Origin: Pseudoalteromonas sp. MM1 | GTDB taxonomy: Bacteria > Pseudomonadota > Gammaproteobacteria > Enterobacterales > Alteromonadaceae | Length of the DNA stretch: 64,000 nucleotides | NCBI RefSeq assembly: GCF_030296835.1 | Contig: NZ_AP027922.1 | Location: 1,860,001 to 1,924,000, forward strand | Reading direction: 5' to 3' | Shown: positions 26,333 to 36,202 of the stretch, piece by piece | Layout of the letters: each line of letters opens with the position of its first letter | Position numbering within the stretch: position 1 is the first letter of the stretch | Notes under the pieces: generated by a model | Seen by the model: only the letters and a program-made list of their open reading frames with translations | What the model was told of the DNA's origin: nothing | Database searches by the model: none | Program-made: the position numbers and the translations under genes

Positions 26333-27037
26333 ATGAGCGATTATAGCATTTCGGCTATTGGCCACATTCAATCCCCTTATAAACAAAAGTTTGCAATTCC
26401 TAGGCAACCACGTTTAGTGCCGCAAGCTAAAGCCAAACTTATTTTTACTGCTGAGTTTAATCGTGAAGAATTTGTTCGTGGCATTGAAGAATTTAGCCAT
26501 ATTTGGCTATTGTTTAGGTTTCATGAAACCGCCGATAAAGGCTATTCAGCTATGGTACGCCCTCCACGTTTAGGCGGCAATGAGCGTAAAGGCGTGTTTG
26601 CAACGCGCGCCACATTTAGACCCAATGCTATCGGTATGAGCGCCGTAAAACTTGAAGGTGTTGAGTATAAAAACGGCCAACTTAGTTTACTGCTTGCTGG
26701 TATTGATTTGCTCGATGGCACGCCTATTGTCGATATAAAACCTTACTTACCTTATTCAGATGCAATGCTCGACGCCAGTGCAGGCTTTGCCGATACGCGC
26801 CCAGAAACACAAATGAGTGTTGAGTTTAGCCCTGAAGTAACAGAGTTTATTGCTAGGCAAACCCACTACCCTGACCTTAAAGACTTTATAGCTAATGTAT
26901 TAAAACAAGACCCACGACCCGCTTATAAAAAACAAAAACAAGGCGAGCAAAGCTACGGCATGACATTGTATGATTTTAATATACGCTGGCAGGTTAACGG
27001 CGAGCATAACTTAGTAACAAGTATAGAAAATAGCTAA
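26333..27037 (+). CDS. trmO: tRNA (N6-threonylcarbamoyladenosine37-N6)-methyltransferase
   Basis: TrmO (YaeB/TsaA) uses SAM to methylate t6A37 of certain tRNA-Thr, improving decoding. The 234-residue length is as in E. coli. Signatures are the N-terminal AIGHIQSPYKQKFAIPRQPR, the barrel motif GVFATRATFRPNAIGMSAVK, which forms the SAM site of this family, and DGTPIVDIKPYLPYSD. The C-terminal part includes DPRPAYKK. It stands 90 bp before proS on the same strand. Confidence 0.94.
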   Translation: MSDYSISAIGHIQSPYKQKFAIPRQPRLVPQAKAKLIFTAEFNREEFVRGIEEFSHIWLLFRFHETADKGYSAMVRPPRLGGNERKGVFATRATFRPNAIGMSAVKLEGVEYKNGQLSLLLAGIDLLDGTPIVDIKPYLPYSDAMLDASAGFADTRPETQMSVEFSPEVTEFIARQTHYPDLKDFIANVLKQDPRPAYKKQKQGEQSYGMTLYDFNIRWQVNGEHNLVTSIENS

Positions 27038-27127
27038 AAAGTGCAGTTAGCGCTTTAGTGTAAAAGCAAGCGCTGGTAAACTTAGCGCCCTATTAAAAAG
27101 AACATATTACTTTATTTCGGAAAAATC

Positions 27128-28852
27128 ATGCGTACCAGTCAATATATACTCGCAACACTTAAAGAAACGCCATCAGATGCTGAAATTGTTTCGCATCAAT
27201 TAATGCTTAGAGCCGGTATGATCCGTCGCGTCGCTTCGGGTTTATATACATGGTTACCCTCTGGTTTACGTGTGCTTCGTAAAGTAGAAAATATTGTTCG
27301 TGAAGAAATGGACAAAGCAGGCGCAATAGAAATGTTGATGCCAGTTATTCAACCTGCTGATTTATGGCAAGAGTCTGGCCGTTGGGAGCAATTTGGCCCT
27401 GAACTTGTTCGCTTTAACGACCGTCATAATCGTGAGTTTGCGCTTGGCCCTACCCATGAAGAAGTGATTACGGATTTTGTTCGTAAAGAAATTAGCAGCT
27501 ATAAACAATTACCAATTACTTTGTACCAAGTGCAAACTAAAGTACGTGATGAAAGACGCCCACGCTTTGGCGTAATGCGCGCACGTGAATTTACAATGAA
27601 AGATGCGTATTCATTTCACTTAAGTGAAGCGTGTTTAGATGCTACTTATCAAGCAATCCACAAAGCATATTGTAATATTTTTGAACGTTTAAACCTTGAA
27701 TACCGCCCTGTGCTTGCTGACACAGGCTCTATTGGTGGTAGCTTATCGCATGAGTTTCATGTACTAGCTGAATCGGGTGAAGACGCAATTGCCTTTAGTG
27801 ATGCAAGCGATTACGCAGCAAATATCGAAAAAGCAGAAGCGTTAGCACCAACACAGAGCCGCCCTGAGCCATCTAAAGAGCTTAAAGCGTTTCCTACACC
27901 GGATGCTAAAACAATTAGCGAGCTTAAAAAGCACTACGGCGTTAAACCACACCGCGGTGTTAAAACATTAATTGTGTACGGTACTCCAGATGAAAACGAA
28001 CAACGTGGTTTAGTTGCGCTTGTACTGCGTGGCGATCACGAGTTAAACGAATTAAAAGCCGAAAAGCACCCACTTGTTGACTCACCTCTTGAAATGGCCA
28101 CTGAGGCAGACATAGTTGCAGCAATTGGTGCAAAGCCAGGTTCACTTGGCCCTGTAGGTTTAACAATGCCAATTATTGTAGACAGAACCGCTAACGTAAT
28201 GGCAGATTTTGTTGCCGGTGCCAATAAAGATGACGAGCACTTTAGCGGAATTAACTGGGATCGCGATGTTAAAGAATATCAAGTTGCTGATATTCGCAAC
28301 ATTGTTGAAGGCGATCCGAGCCCGTGTGGACAAGGTACTTTACAAATTAAACGCGGTATTGAAGTTGGTCATATTTTCCAACTTGGTACTAAGTACTCAG
28401 AAGCCATGAAAGCAGGCGTATTGAGCGAGTCGGGTAAAAACCAAGTAATGACTATGGGTTGTTATGGTATTGGTGTTTCGCGCATTGTGGCAGCGGCTAT
28501 TGAGCAAAATAATGATGATTACGGTATTATTTGGCCACAATCTATTGCCCCATTTGATTTAGCTATTGTGCCAATGAACATGCATAAGTCGCATCGTATT
28601 CCTGATATTGCTAATAATCTATACCAAGGTTTAAAAGAAGCAGGCCTAGATGTTTTATTTGATGACCGTAAAGAGCGCCCTGGCGTTATGTTTAACGACA
28701 TGGAATTAATGGGTGTACCTTATACTTTAGTGATTGGTGAGCGTAACCTAGATGAAAACAAGGTTGAGCTTAAAAATCGCCGTACCGGTGAAAAGTTAAT
28801 GGTTGATTTAGACACCGCAATAGAGACTATTAAAGCGGCTGTTAAAGGCTAA
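27128..28852 (+). CDS. proS: Prolyl-tRNA synthetase (bacterial type)
   Basis: Class II synthetase that charges tRNA-Pro. The 574-residue protein has the bacterial architecture: catalytic core with motif 2 [18 protein letters not shown], an inserted editing (YbaK-like) domain at roughly residues 224-407 that clears mischarged Ala-tRNA-Pro, motif 3 [14 protein letters not shown], and a C-terminal anticodon-binding domain. Length agrees with E. coli ProS (572). A strong terminator follows. Confidence 0.97.
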   Translation: MRTSQYILATLKETPSDAEIVSHQLMLRAGMIRRVASGLYTWLPSGLRVLRKVENIVREEMDKAGAIEMLMPVIQPADLWQESGRWEQFGPELVRFNDRHNREFALGPTHEEVITDFVRKEISSYKQLPITLYQVQTKVRDERRPRFGVMRAREFTMKDAYSFHLSEACLDATYQAIHKAYCNIFERLNLEYRPVLADTGSIGGSLSHEFHVLAESGEDAIAFSDASDYAANIEKAEALAPTQSRPEPSKELKAFPTPDAKTISELKKHYGVKPHRGVKTLIVYGTPDENEQRGLVALVLRGDHELNELKAEKHPLVDSPLEMATEADIVAAIGAKPGSLGPVGLTMPIIVDRTANVMADFVAGANKDDEHFSGINWDRDVKEYQVADIRNIVEGDPSPCGQGTLQIKRGIEVGHIFQLGTKYSEAMKAGVLSESGKNQVMTMGCYGIGVSRIVAAAIEQNNDDYGIIWPQSIAPFDLAIVPMNMHKSHRIPDIANNLYQGLKEAGLDVLFDDRKERPGVMFNDMELMGVPYTLVIGERNLDENKVELKNRRTGEKLMVDLDTAIETIKAAVKG

Positions 28853-28880
28853 TAACACCCACGCTTTATACAAACCTATA

Positions 28881-28911
28881 AGGCTGCATTTAATAATGCA
28901 GCCTTTTTTAT
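28881..28911 (+). terminator. proS terminator
   Basis: AGGCTGCAT (28881-28889) pairs with ATGCAGCCT (28896-28904) and is followed by a T run. Confidence 0.9.
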
Positions 28912-28998
28912 GCGCGGTTAATAGTAATGTATATAAAAGCTGATCACCTAACCTCCCTCCCATTACAAAAAACTTTTAATTAGCTGGCTTGTTATAAA

Positions 28999-29038
28999 TT
29001 GTCATAGAGGCTTCGTTAAAGTGTCTCATAAGTGTCAT
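28999..29038 (+). promoter_or_regulatory. Tandem Pho-box-like array upstream of the PlcP-like gene
   Basis: Four 7-mers recur with exact 11-bp spacing: TTGTCAT (28999), GCTTCGT (29010), GTGTCTC (29021) and GTGTCAT (29032), each separated by a 4-bp A/T-rich spacer. This is the layout of two adjoining PhoB boxes (consensus CTGTCAT-N4-CTGTCAT). The first and last 7-mers match best (6 of 7) and the second is poor. A -10-like TACAGT lies at 29049-29054, at the usual distance for a PhoB-activated promoter. Confidence 0.6.
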
Positions 29039-29074
29039 TAGATTTATCTACAGTGTTTAATTATTACACTATGG

Positions 29075-29923
29075 ATGAAGGGTATGACAAACAATCAACA
29101 GCGTAAAAAACAACATTATCCAGCCGTTTGGATTTCGGATGTGCACTTAGGCTATAAAGACTGTAGAGCTGACTATTTGTTAGATTTTTTAAACTCAATT
29201 GAATGCGATACGCTTTATTTAGTGGGTGATATAGTTGATTTGTGGTCGATGAAGCGCAGTTTTTATTGGCATCCCTCTCATTACCAAGTGCTTAGCTGTA
29301 TACAACAAAAAGCCCTTGATGGCACCCGTGTAATATACATTCCTGGTAACCACGACGAGACCTTTCGCCATTACATAAATCAAACCCTATTTGGTGTAGA
29401 AGTCCACCAGCAGTATATCCATACCACTAAAGCCAATAAGCGCTTTTTACTGCTTCACGGTGATGACTTTGACTCGGCAACCCGCTACAACAAGCTCATT
29501 AGTATTGCAGGCGATGCAGGTTACGATTTACTGCTATTTTTAAATCGTTGGACTAACCGAGTTCGTAAAGTGTTTGGCGGTAATTACTGGTCACTTGCGT
29601 CGTGGATAAAAGCACGCGTACATAAAGCCCGTGAAGCCATTGCAGCCTTTGAAGATGCCGCTATCCATGAGGCAAAAAAGCAAAAGGTCGATGGGATTAT
29701 TTGCGGACACATCCATCACCCTAAAATTAAAGTGGTAGATGGCATTGTATATTGTAATGACGGTGATTGGATTGAAAGCTGTACCGCATTAGTGGAGCAA
29801 TCAAACGGGAAAATAGAGCTGTTGCATTGGTCTGATACACAAAAAGTACTTGATACAGCCGATGTAACCAGCTTAGTTAAACCTATTCAAACGGGTTCTA
29901 AGCCAAGTAAGTCAGCAGCGTAA
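29075..29923 (+). CDS. Calcineurin-like phosphoesterase, probable phospholipase C PlcP (LpxH-like)
   Basis: A 282-residue binuclear metallophosphoesterase. Metal-site motifs run in order: WISDVHLGYK, LVGDIVDLW, PGNHDE, LLLHGDDFD and ICGHIHHPKI. The long insert with YWSLASWIKARVHKA and the end DGDWIESCTALVEQ are the pattern of PlcP, the phospholipase that strips phosphate head groups from membrane lipids during phosphate starvation in rhizobia and marine bacteria. Such genes are often labelled UDP-2,3-diacylglucosamine diphosphatase. The Pho-box-like array upstream supports PlcP, but no lipid glycosyltransferase gene is adjacent. The start may instead be the Met four codons later. Confidence 0.8.
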   Translation: MKGMTNNQQRKKQHYPAVWISDVHLGYKDCRADYLLDFLNSIECDTLYLVGDIVDLWSMKRSFYWHPSHYQVLSCIQQKALDGTRVIYIPGNHDETFRHYINQTLFGVEVHQQYIHTTKANKRFLLLHGDDFDSATRYNKLISIAGDAGYDLLLFLNRWTNRVRKVFGGNYWSLASWIKARVHKAREAIAAFEDAAIHEAKKQKVDGIICGHIHHPKIKVVDGIVYCNDGDWIESCTALVEQSNGKIELLHWSDTQKVLDTADVTSLVKPIQTGSKPSKSAA

Positions 29924-29934
29924 CTGCTGACTTA
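29908..29934. terminator. Hairpin between the PlcP-like gene and the hybrid kinase gene
   Basis: TAAGTCAGCAG (29908-29918) pairs with CTGCTGACTTA (29924-29934) around CGTAA. It overlaps the stop codon of the phosphoesterase gene and lies between convergent genes. There is no strong T run, so termination efficiency is uncertain. Confidence 0.55.
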
Positions 29935-29940
29935 GCGCAT

Positions 29941-32900
29941 TTAGTTTAACCAGGTTAACAGCCTATTTTTAAGTGTTTTAGGCTTAATTGGTTTAGTAAT
30001 GTAGTCGTTCATGCCAGCGGTAATACAGCGCTCTCTATCGCCTTCCATTGCACTTGCTGTCATAGCAATAATTGGGATGCTTATATACTCGACTCCCGCT
30101 TTAGCATTTCGTATTTCGCTGGTGGTATCGTAGCCATCAAGGTTAGGCATTTGACAGTCCATTAAAATTAAGTCAAAGGGTTGCTCTTGATTAAATTTAA
30201 GGGCTGAGAGTGCTTCTATACCATCACTGGCACAGGTGATTTTTATTCCTGTGCGTTTTAAAATAGCTTTAGCTACCTCAATATTAATCATATTGTCATC
30301 AACCAGTAATACATGATATTTAGACAACTCAGGCTCTGGCTCTATGTCATTTGCTTGTTTAGGTGCGGTTAAAACAAACTCGTTATTAGCGCCAAAAATA
30401 CTTCCTAGCTTGTAGGTAAACTGATCTTGCGTGAGTGGTTTGTGCAAAATGTGGCTATTCTCAGGAAACACCTTTTTAGATTGCTTATTAACAACCATGT
30501 CTCGCAATATAAGCACATATTTTTTATCGGCCTTTTCACAGTAACTTATTAGTGCATTAACTTGTGGATGTTCGTCATCAATGATCAATAAATCGGCGTC
30601 AAATTCGCTATGTTCACTAAAATAGTCGAGCCTAGTAATGTGACTTGGCTGAATTTTACAAGTCTGAGTTAATAATCCACATACATTTTTAAATACGTTA
30701 TCACGCGCAATAAGCGCCGCTACACTGACCTCTTTTGAAAGTTCAATGCCGGTATTTAGTTTTTGCTGTTGCGCAACATGTAACTCAACCGTTGCAACAA
30801 ATGTACTACCTACGCCCTTTTCACTCGTAACAGTGATATTTCCGCCCATTAATTGCGCCAGTTTTTTACATATAGATAACCCTAAACCGGTGCCACCAAA
30901 ATGGCGCGTTGTGCTTGAATCTTCTTGGGTAAACACATCGAACAGTTTATCGATGTTTTCAGGGGCAATACCAATACCGGTGTCTTTAATTATAAAGCTC
31001 ATTAAAATTTTACTGTCGGTAATGTATTTAGAGTTTAAGGTTAAACTTACCTCGCCTTTATGGGTAAACTTAAAGGCATTATTTATTAAATTAATTAAAA
31101 TTTGCTTAAGGCGATGGCTGTCACCAATAACCATTCTATCAACCACGTTTTGGGTATTTAAAAAGACCTCTAACCCTTTACGTTGGCCCTGCAGCGCAAT
31201 TGAATTAATCATATCGCTACAGACAGAGATAACATCAAACGAGTGATTATCAATATCTAGCTTGCCCGCTTCAATTTTAGAAAAATCTAAAATATCGTTA
31301 ATTAAATTCATTAACGAGTGCGCACTGCTATTAGCTAATTTTAAATAATGTTGCTGTTGCTCAGTGAGGCTGTCTTCTTTAAGCATTTCAAGCATGCCTA
31401 AAACACCGTTCATTGGTGTGCGTATTTCGTGGGAAATATTGGCTACAAAGTCACTTTTTGCTTGGCTTGCGGCAAGGGCTTGGTCAATCGCTCGCTCAAG
31501 TTCAACAGTACGCTGAGATACCTTTAACTCTAACGTGCTATTTAAACCCTGTAACTGTGATTGAGTATGCTTTAACGAGCTGATATTACGCAAAATAGCA
31601 GCAACCTGATATCGATTGCTAAATACATCAAATACGCTGGTCAGCGTGATTGAATAGTATTCTTTATTGCCATCATCACCAGCATAAACCGCTTCAAATG
31701 GCATTTTAGAGCCATGCTTTATAGTTTCAGCTATACAATCTTTATCTTCATCTGCAAGGGTAAATAAGTTACTAAAGCGAGTATTTTCATTAGCTAGCCT
31801 AGTACCAAACACCTTATTAGCCGTTTGATTACAATGAATGATGGTTTCATCACTGTCTATGGTAAAAATAGCGTCGAGTGAATTTTCAATCACTTTATTA
31901 TTTTGCTCTGTTAAAGAGTGTATGAGCAGCTTGCGGTTAATATAGCGCTGATATAACAGCGTAATAATAATAAATATGGTAAAAAACGACGCTATTATAG
32001 TAATAAAGCTTTCTCGCCTTTTGGCAACGCGCTCAATTAATGTTTCTGAGTCAATAGAAACGGCCATTTCTAATGGCAACATGGCAATATCGCCTTCAAA
32101 ACTTACCCGTTTATTTAAAAAATACTGTTTTGGGGTATCCCCAATTAACAAGGTTTCGTGAGAGTTCATGTTTTGTGTGGGGCTAAATTCATCGCTCCAG
32201 GTTTTGGCTTGGTTAAATTCAAAGCCAAACCGTAAATCAGGGTTTGGGTGGTATAAAAACTCGCTTTCATTATTAAGTAAATAAATATTAATCCCAGGTG
32301 GAAGTTCAAACGTTAAACTTTCAAATAGTTTATCTGCAGAATAATTTGTCACTAAAATGGCAAACACTTGTTTTAGATGATCAAAAACAGGCTTAGCTAC
32401 GCGGTATGTACTTACTAAGGGTTTTTGTATTTCGCCATTTTCGCGGTTGTAGTTAATGGGCGATATATACACACTTTTTTCATCAAGCATACTGGCTTTA
32501 AGTACGTAGTCTCGCTCGCCCTTTTTTTGCAGTTGCGAACCCTCTAACCTAATAATATCGCCTAACATGCGATCTACACGTACTATTTCTTGGCCATTTT
32601 CAGCAAGCATAATGTAACGAGCTTGCAAAATAGAATCGTCGGTTTGCATAAACCCGCTAAAAATATCAGCAAGGCGGTCTTGCCATACAGCAATTGGAGT
32701 TTGTAATAGTGGGTCAATTAATTGGTTGTCGGTCGCTCTAGATATACCTTGAATAGGTGGAGTGGCATTTAAAAATCGAATAGCAGTAATGCTATCGGTT
32801 AAATGATTTTTTAAAGACGCGGCTTTTGTTTCAAGCTCACGATTGAGTTCATTACGTGCATCGTTATATATCTCTGCGCGCACTTTTTTTTCAAACACAT

Positions 32901-32997
32901 ACACCGAAGGCAATGCAATGAACAAGAAAACAATAATGGCAACCAGTAATAATTTATTACCTTTTGCTGCTGTTATAAATACATTCCTTTTTAGCAT
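29941..32997 (-). CDS. Hybrid sensor histidine kinase (periplasmic sensor, PAS, HisKA, HATPase, REC)
   Basis: A 1018-residue membrane sensor. TM1 is at about residues 15-35, a large periplasmic dCache-like domain runs to about 328, and TM2 spans about 329-350. A PAS domain follows (about 370-490), then HisKA with the phospho-acceptor His in [12 protein letters not shown] (about 522) and an HATPase domain with [14 protein letters not shown] and GTGLGLSI. A poorly conserved receiver-like stretch (about 745-860) precedes a true receiver with the acceptor Asp in [10 protein letters not shown] (about 945). There is no Hpt domain. The ATG at 32997 follows AGGAG by 8 nt. No response regulator gene is adjacent, so the signal and output are unknown. 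Confidence 0.9.
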   Translation of the reverse strand: MLKRNVFITAAKGNKLLLVAIIVFLFIALPSVYVFEKKVRAEIYNDARNELNRELETKAASLKNHLTDSITAIRFLNATPPIQGISRATDNQLIDPLLQTPIAVWQDRLADIFSGFMQTDDSILQARYIMLAENGQEIVRVDRMLGDIIRLEGSQLQKKGERDYVLKASMLDEKSVYISPINYNRENGEIQKPLVSTYRVAKPVFDHLKQVFAILVTNYSADKLFESLTFELPPGINIYLLNNESEFLYHPNPDLRFGFEFNQAKTWSDEFSPTQNMNSHETLLIGDTPKQYFLNKRVSFEGDIAMLPLEMAVSIDSETLIERVAKRRESFITIIASFFTIFIIITLLYQRYINRKLLIHSLTEQNNKVIENSLDAIFTIDSDETIIHCNQTANKVFGTRLANENTRFSNLFTLADEDKDCIAETIKHGSKMPFEAVYAGDDGNKEYYSITLTSVFDVFSNRYQVAAILRNISSLKHTQSQLQGLNSTLELKVSQRTVELERAIDQALAASQAKSDFVANISHEIRTPMNGVLGMLEMLKEDSLTEQQQHYLKLANSSAHSLMNLINDILDFSKIEAGKLDIDNHSFDVISVCSDMINSIALQGQRKGLEVFLNTQNVVDRMVIGDSHRLKQILINLINNAFKFTHKGEVSLTLNSKYITDSKILMSFIIKDTGIGIAPENIDKLFDVFTQEDSSTTRHFGGTGLGLSICKKLAQLMGGNITVTSEKGVGSTFVATVELHVAQQQKLNTGIELSKEVSVAALIARDNVFKNVCGLLTQTCKIQPSHITRLDYFSEHSEFDADLLIIDDEHPQVNALISYCEKADKKYVLILRDMVVNKQSKKVFPENSHILHKPLTQDQFTYKLGSIFGANNEFVLTAPKQANDIEPEPELSKYHVLLVDDNMINIEVAKAILKRTGIKITCASDGIEALSALKFNQEQPFDLILMDCQMPNLDGYDTTSEIRNAKAGVEYISIPIIAMTASAMEGDRERCITAGMNDYITKPIKPKTLKNRLLTWLN

Positions 32998-33247
32998 TGA
33001 CCCCACTCCTCACTATTTTCTAGGTTAGATTATAGAGGAATATTTGATAAAAAATAGAAGCAAAAATAATTAGTTACTTAAAAAATTGTAATTAAAGTTT
33101 GAACAAATACTCTAAACCAATCACTTAGTATTACTATTCAAAAGTAGTGTGAATATAAAATGAATACCACGCTAAAAATTATTAAAACTAACTTTTTCCG
33201 TTAAGCTGTAAGCTAACTAAAAATGACTCTTAAAAAAGTTTAAAAAC

Positions 33248-33275
33248 AAAAAGGGCAAGGTAAATACCTTGCCCG
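33248..33275 (-). terminator. Terminator of the ABC exporter operon
   Basis: GGGCAAGG (33253-33260) pairs with CCTTGCCC (33267-33274). On the minus strand the stem is followed by TTTTTGTTTTT. The rest of the 33007-33290 gap is A+T-rich and should contain the kinase promoter, which I could not place. Confidence 0.88.
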
Positions 33276-33290
33276 TTTATAAAACTTAAA

Positions 33291-34499
33291 CTACCTAAAT
33301 AATACATCTTCGCGGTTAAACCATTTAACACAAAATGCAAGCAATGCCCCAGCTATAATAGCCGTTGCTAAAAATATTAATCCTACCAAGGTGTAATCAA
33401 CCGTGCCTTTAACAATTTCTTTAATTGCCAGTGCTACATTGGTAACAGGAATAAATGCAGTTTTAGCTGTTAGCTCTACATTAGGCATAATTGATACAAT
33501 GATTGGAAAGAACACCCCCATACTCAAAGGTGCCATATAGTTTTGGGCCTCTTTGAATGTCCGAGCATAAATAGATATTGCTAATGCCAATGCTGAAAAT
33601 ATCGCGGCAATAGGCAGTAACAATACAAAAATCATTAATAAATCGCTTACTGCTAATGAGCTAAATGCGGTTTTAATTACTTCTAGGTCTGCAAATGCAA
33701 GGGCCACCGCTATCCATCCGCCCATACTGAGTACAGTTATAGTTGTTGATGCAATTGAGGTTGTCAGTAAGGTTATAAATTTGCCTAGTACAAGCTCTGT
33801 ACGCGTTATAGGTGTAAGCAGTAAAGTCTCTAATGTACCGCGCTCTTTTTCACCCGCACCTAAATCTATTGCTGGGTACGTTGCGCCCATCAGTACTATA
33901 GGGATCAATAAATACGGTAAAAAGCCACCTAGTTTTTCTCCTAAGTTTTCACGCTTATCGGCGGTATCAACCTTTACAACTTCAATAGGTGTCAAAAGTG
34001 CTAAATGTGCCTCTTTTTCAATACCAAAACCTATTAATTTTTCTGTTTGTAATAAATCGCTGTACTCTTTGGCGAGCTCTTTTACACGCTGAAATAAAAA
34101 GTTGATAGACTTAGCATCATTAAATACCACTTGCCACTTGCTTTGCTGGCCATCATCTAGTGCTTGTTTAGCATTAGTGGGTAAATATATACCCATGTCT
34201 ATATCACCTGCGATTACCCCTTCTTTTAGCTCTTCAATATTATTAAAGGTTTTTGCACCTTTATATTGCTCAAAGCTTTTATGGTAAAACACTTTTTCGG
34301 TAAACTCTGGCGCGTAGTCGCCATTAATAATGGCGTAGGTATGTACCTTTTGTTCAGCATCGAGTGCCGCTTGAGAGCTAATAAACGCCATAACGGCAAA
34401 TAATAAGGGAAACACCGCAACGGGTAGAGCGACTACAAACAACAAGGTTTTTTTATCGCGTAAGAGTTCTGTTAATTCCTTTTTAAATACCTCAAACAT
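33291..34499 (-). CDS. ABC-2 family permease, NatB-like exporter
   Basis: A 402-residue ABC-2 membrane protein. One N-terminal helix (about 20-40) is followed by a large extracytoplasmic domain (to about 170) and five or more C-terminal helices. The conserved stretch GAGEKERGTLETLLLTPITR is typical of NatB/YhaP-type sodium or organic-ion exporters. The substrate cannot be read from the sequence. It overlaps the upstream ATPase gene by 8 nt, so the two are translationally coupled. Confidence 0.87.
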   Translation of the reverse strand: MFEVFKKELTELLRDKKTLLFVVALPVAVFPLLFAVMAFISSQAALDAEQKVHTYAIINGDYAPEFTEKVFYHKSFEQYKGAKTFNNIEELKEGVIAGDIDMGIYLPTNAKQALDDGQQSKWQVVFNDAKSINFLFQRVKELAKEYSDLLQTEKLIGFGIEKEAHLALLTPIEVVKVDTADKRENLGEKLGGFLPYLLIPIVLMGATYPAIDLGAGEKERGTLETLLLTPITRTELVLGKFITLLTTSIASTTITVLSMGGWIAVALAFADLEVIKTAFSSLAVSDLLMIFVLLLPIAAIFSALALAISIYARTFKEAQNYMAPLSMGVFFPIIVSIMPNVELTAKTAFIPVTNVALAIKEIVKGTVDYTLVGLIFLATAIIAGALLAFCVKWFNREDVLFR

Positions 34500-35280
34500 G
34501 GTGTTTCTCCGTTAATATGCTCATAAACGCTTGGTTTAGCTCTTCACTATTGCCTGCCTGCTTAAATTCAGCAAGCGTGCCATCAAAACAACTTACGCCT
34601 TCATTAATAACCGCTACGCGGTCACATAAAAGAGCAACTTCGTCTAGATGGTGGGTAGAAAAAATAACGGGCGTGCCTTGCGCCTTTAAGCCTTTAATAA
34701 AGTTGATAACCGTTTGAGTAGTCATGATATCAAGGCCTGTAGTAGGCTCATCAAGTACCACCACTTCTGGTTGATGCACTACAGCGCGTGCAATATTGGC
34801 TTTTTGCTTCATGCCGGTAGATAGGTTTTCAGCGCGTTTATCAATAAATTTATGCATGTCGAGCAAAGTAAATAGCTCTTCGCAGCGAGTCGATATTTGC
34901 TCTTTATTCATGCCATGGAGCTTTGCAAAATATTCAATATTTTCTTTTACAGTAAGTCGACCATACAAGCCTGTTGAACCTGATAAAAAACCAATAGACT
35001 TGCGCCCTACTAACGGCTTTTTAATTATATCGTTGCCGGCAATAGTAATTGTGCCTTCATCGGGCTTTAGTGCGGTAGAAAGCATACGCAAGGTGGTGGT
35101 TTTACCCGCACCGTTAGGACCTAATAGCCCTAATACTTCACCTTTTGCACATTGAAAGCTGACATCTCTTACTGAATGAAAAAAATCTTTATCTTCACGC
35201 GGGTCTATATCATCAACTTTATTTTTTTTATGATCCTTGGTTAACTTAAACTTTTTTTTAAGCCCTGCGACTTCTATCAT
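34492..35280 (-). CDS. ABC transporter ATPase, NatA-like
   Basis: A 262-residue ATPase with Walker A GLLGPNGAGKTTT, signature LSTGMKQKANIARAV, Walker B VVVLDEPTTGLD and switch FSTHHLDEVALLCD. It pairs with the permease gene downstream as an exporter of the NatAB type. The N terminus carries a charged insert (KDHKKNKVDDIDPREDKDF) before the core. It overlaps the DUF3025 gene by 4 nt, so all three genes form one operon. Confidence 0.9.
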   Translation of the reverse strand: MIEVAGLKKKFKLTKDHKKNKVDDIDPREDKDFFHSVRDVSFQCAKGEVLGLLGPNGAGKTTTLRMLSTALKPDEGTITIAGNDIIKKPLVGRKSIGFLSGSTGLYGRLTVKENIEYFAKLHGMNKEQISTRCEELFTLLDMHKFIDKRAENLSTGMKQKANIARAVVHQPEVVVLDEPTTGLDIMTTQTVINFIKGLKAQGTPVIFSTHHLDEVALLCDRVAVINEGVSCFDGTLAEFKQAGNSEELNQAFMSILTEKHHV

Positions 35281-36089
35281 TTTCGTATCCTTCGTTTAGC
35301 TCTAAAGTAGTCAGTATTATCATAGAACGATTCATTTACGTTTTCGTCGTGCCATCCTGGTACACCTAATAATGGCAATGGAGAAAGCTGTTTGTTATCG
35401 GCTAAGCAATGCTCTATTTTTATCTTCTCATAAAGTACTTGGTCTAGGTACTGATATTGAGTAACTAAATCTTTACAAAATATTTCATCCGGTACACTTA
35501 CAAATAATGCTTTACCCGTTAAACCAATATAGGGTTTTGTGAGCATTTCATAATTAGCGTGGCCAAACATAAAAGGTTGTATTGTTTTGCCCCACTCTTC
35601 TCGGTGAGTAATAAATGCAGTTTTCCATTGGTGCTCGGTTAAAAGCGTTTGCCACTTAGACTCACTAATGGCAAGTACCACACCACATTCGTCAAACAAG
35701 GTGAGTGCATTACGATGCTTAGTACGTTGTTTTAAGCCATGTTGTGCTATTTCTTGTACGTGGCGATGATTAATAAGCGACTTGGTTTTTGGAAATAAAC
35801 ACCATATAAATCCGCCAAATAGGTCGTGCCAATTTTCTGCGCGTGTTGGTACAACGCCAGTTTCAAAAATAACTTGTTCATAATAACGCTCAGCAAAATC
35901 TACTTTGGCATCATCTTCAAAAACAATTGGAAGATTATTAGCGTTAATGGCTGTTAAATAAGGTGAAAACCAATCAGGGCTTGGCCAATCTATTTGCTTA
36001 TCAATATTAAACAATGTTCGTAAGTGCTCAAACGCACCGCTTTTTAAACTACTAACTTGCCATTGCTCGGGCGGAGTAAAGCGCTTCAT
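35277..36089 (-). CDS. DUF3025 family protein
   Basis: A 270-residue soluble protein of the DUF3025 type, found across proteobacteria, with no known function. Recognisable stretches are ENWHDLFGGFIWCLFPKTK near the middle and RNALTLFDECGVVLAISE. The end (PLLGVPGWHDENVNESFYDN) is also family-typical. It is the first gene of a three-gene unit with the NatAB-like exporter, coupled by a 4-nt overlap. No signal peptide or membrane segment is visible. Confidence 0.78.
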   Translation of the reverse strand: MKRFTPPEQWQVSSLKSGAFEHLRTLFNIDKQIDWPSPDWFSPYLTAINANNLPIVFEDDAKVDFAERYYEQVIFETGVVPTRAENWHDLFGGFIWCLFPKTKSLINHRHVQEIAQHGLKQRTKHRNALTLFDECGVVLAISESKWQTLLTEHQWKTAFITHREEWGKTIQPFMFGHANYEMLTKPYIGLTGKALFVSVPDEIFCKDLVTQYQYLDQVLYEKIKIEHCLADNKQLSPLPLLGVPGWHDENVNESFYDNTDYFRAKRRIRK

Positions 36090-36202
36090 TTATACCTTTA
36101 ACAATTTATGCTGTTAATTTGCGGGCAGTTTACCGCAAAAACTGGTTCTAATTAATAGAAGTTAATATACTAATCACATCTTAGAACAAGAATAGAGCGA
36201 CT

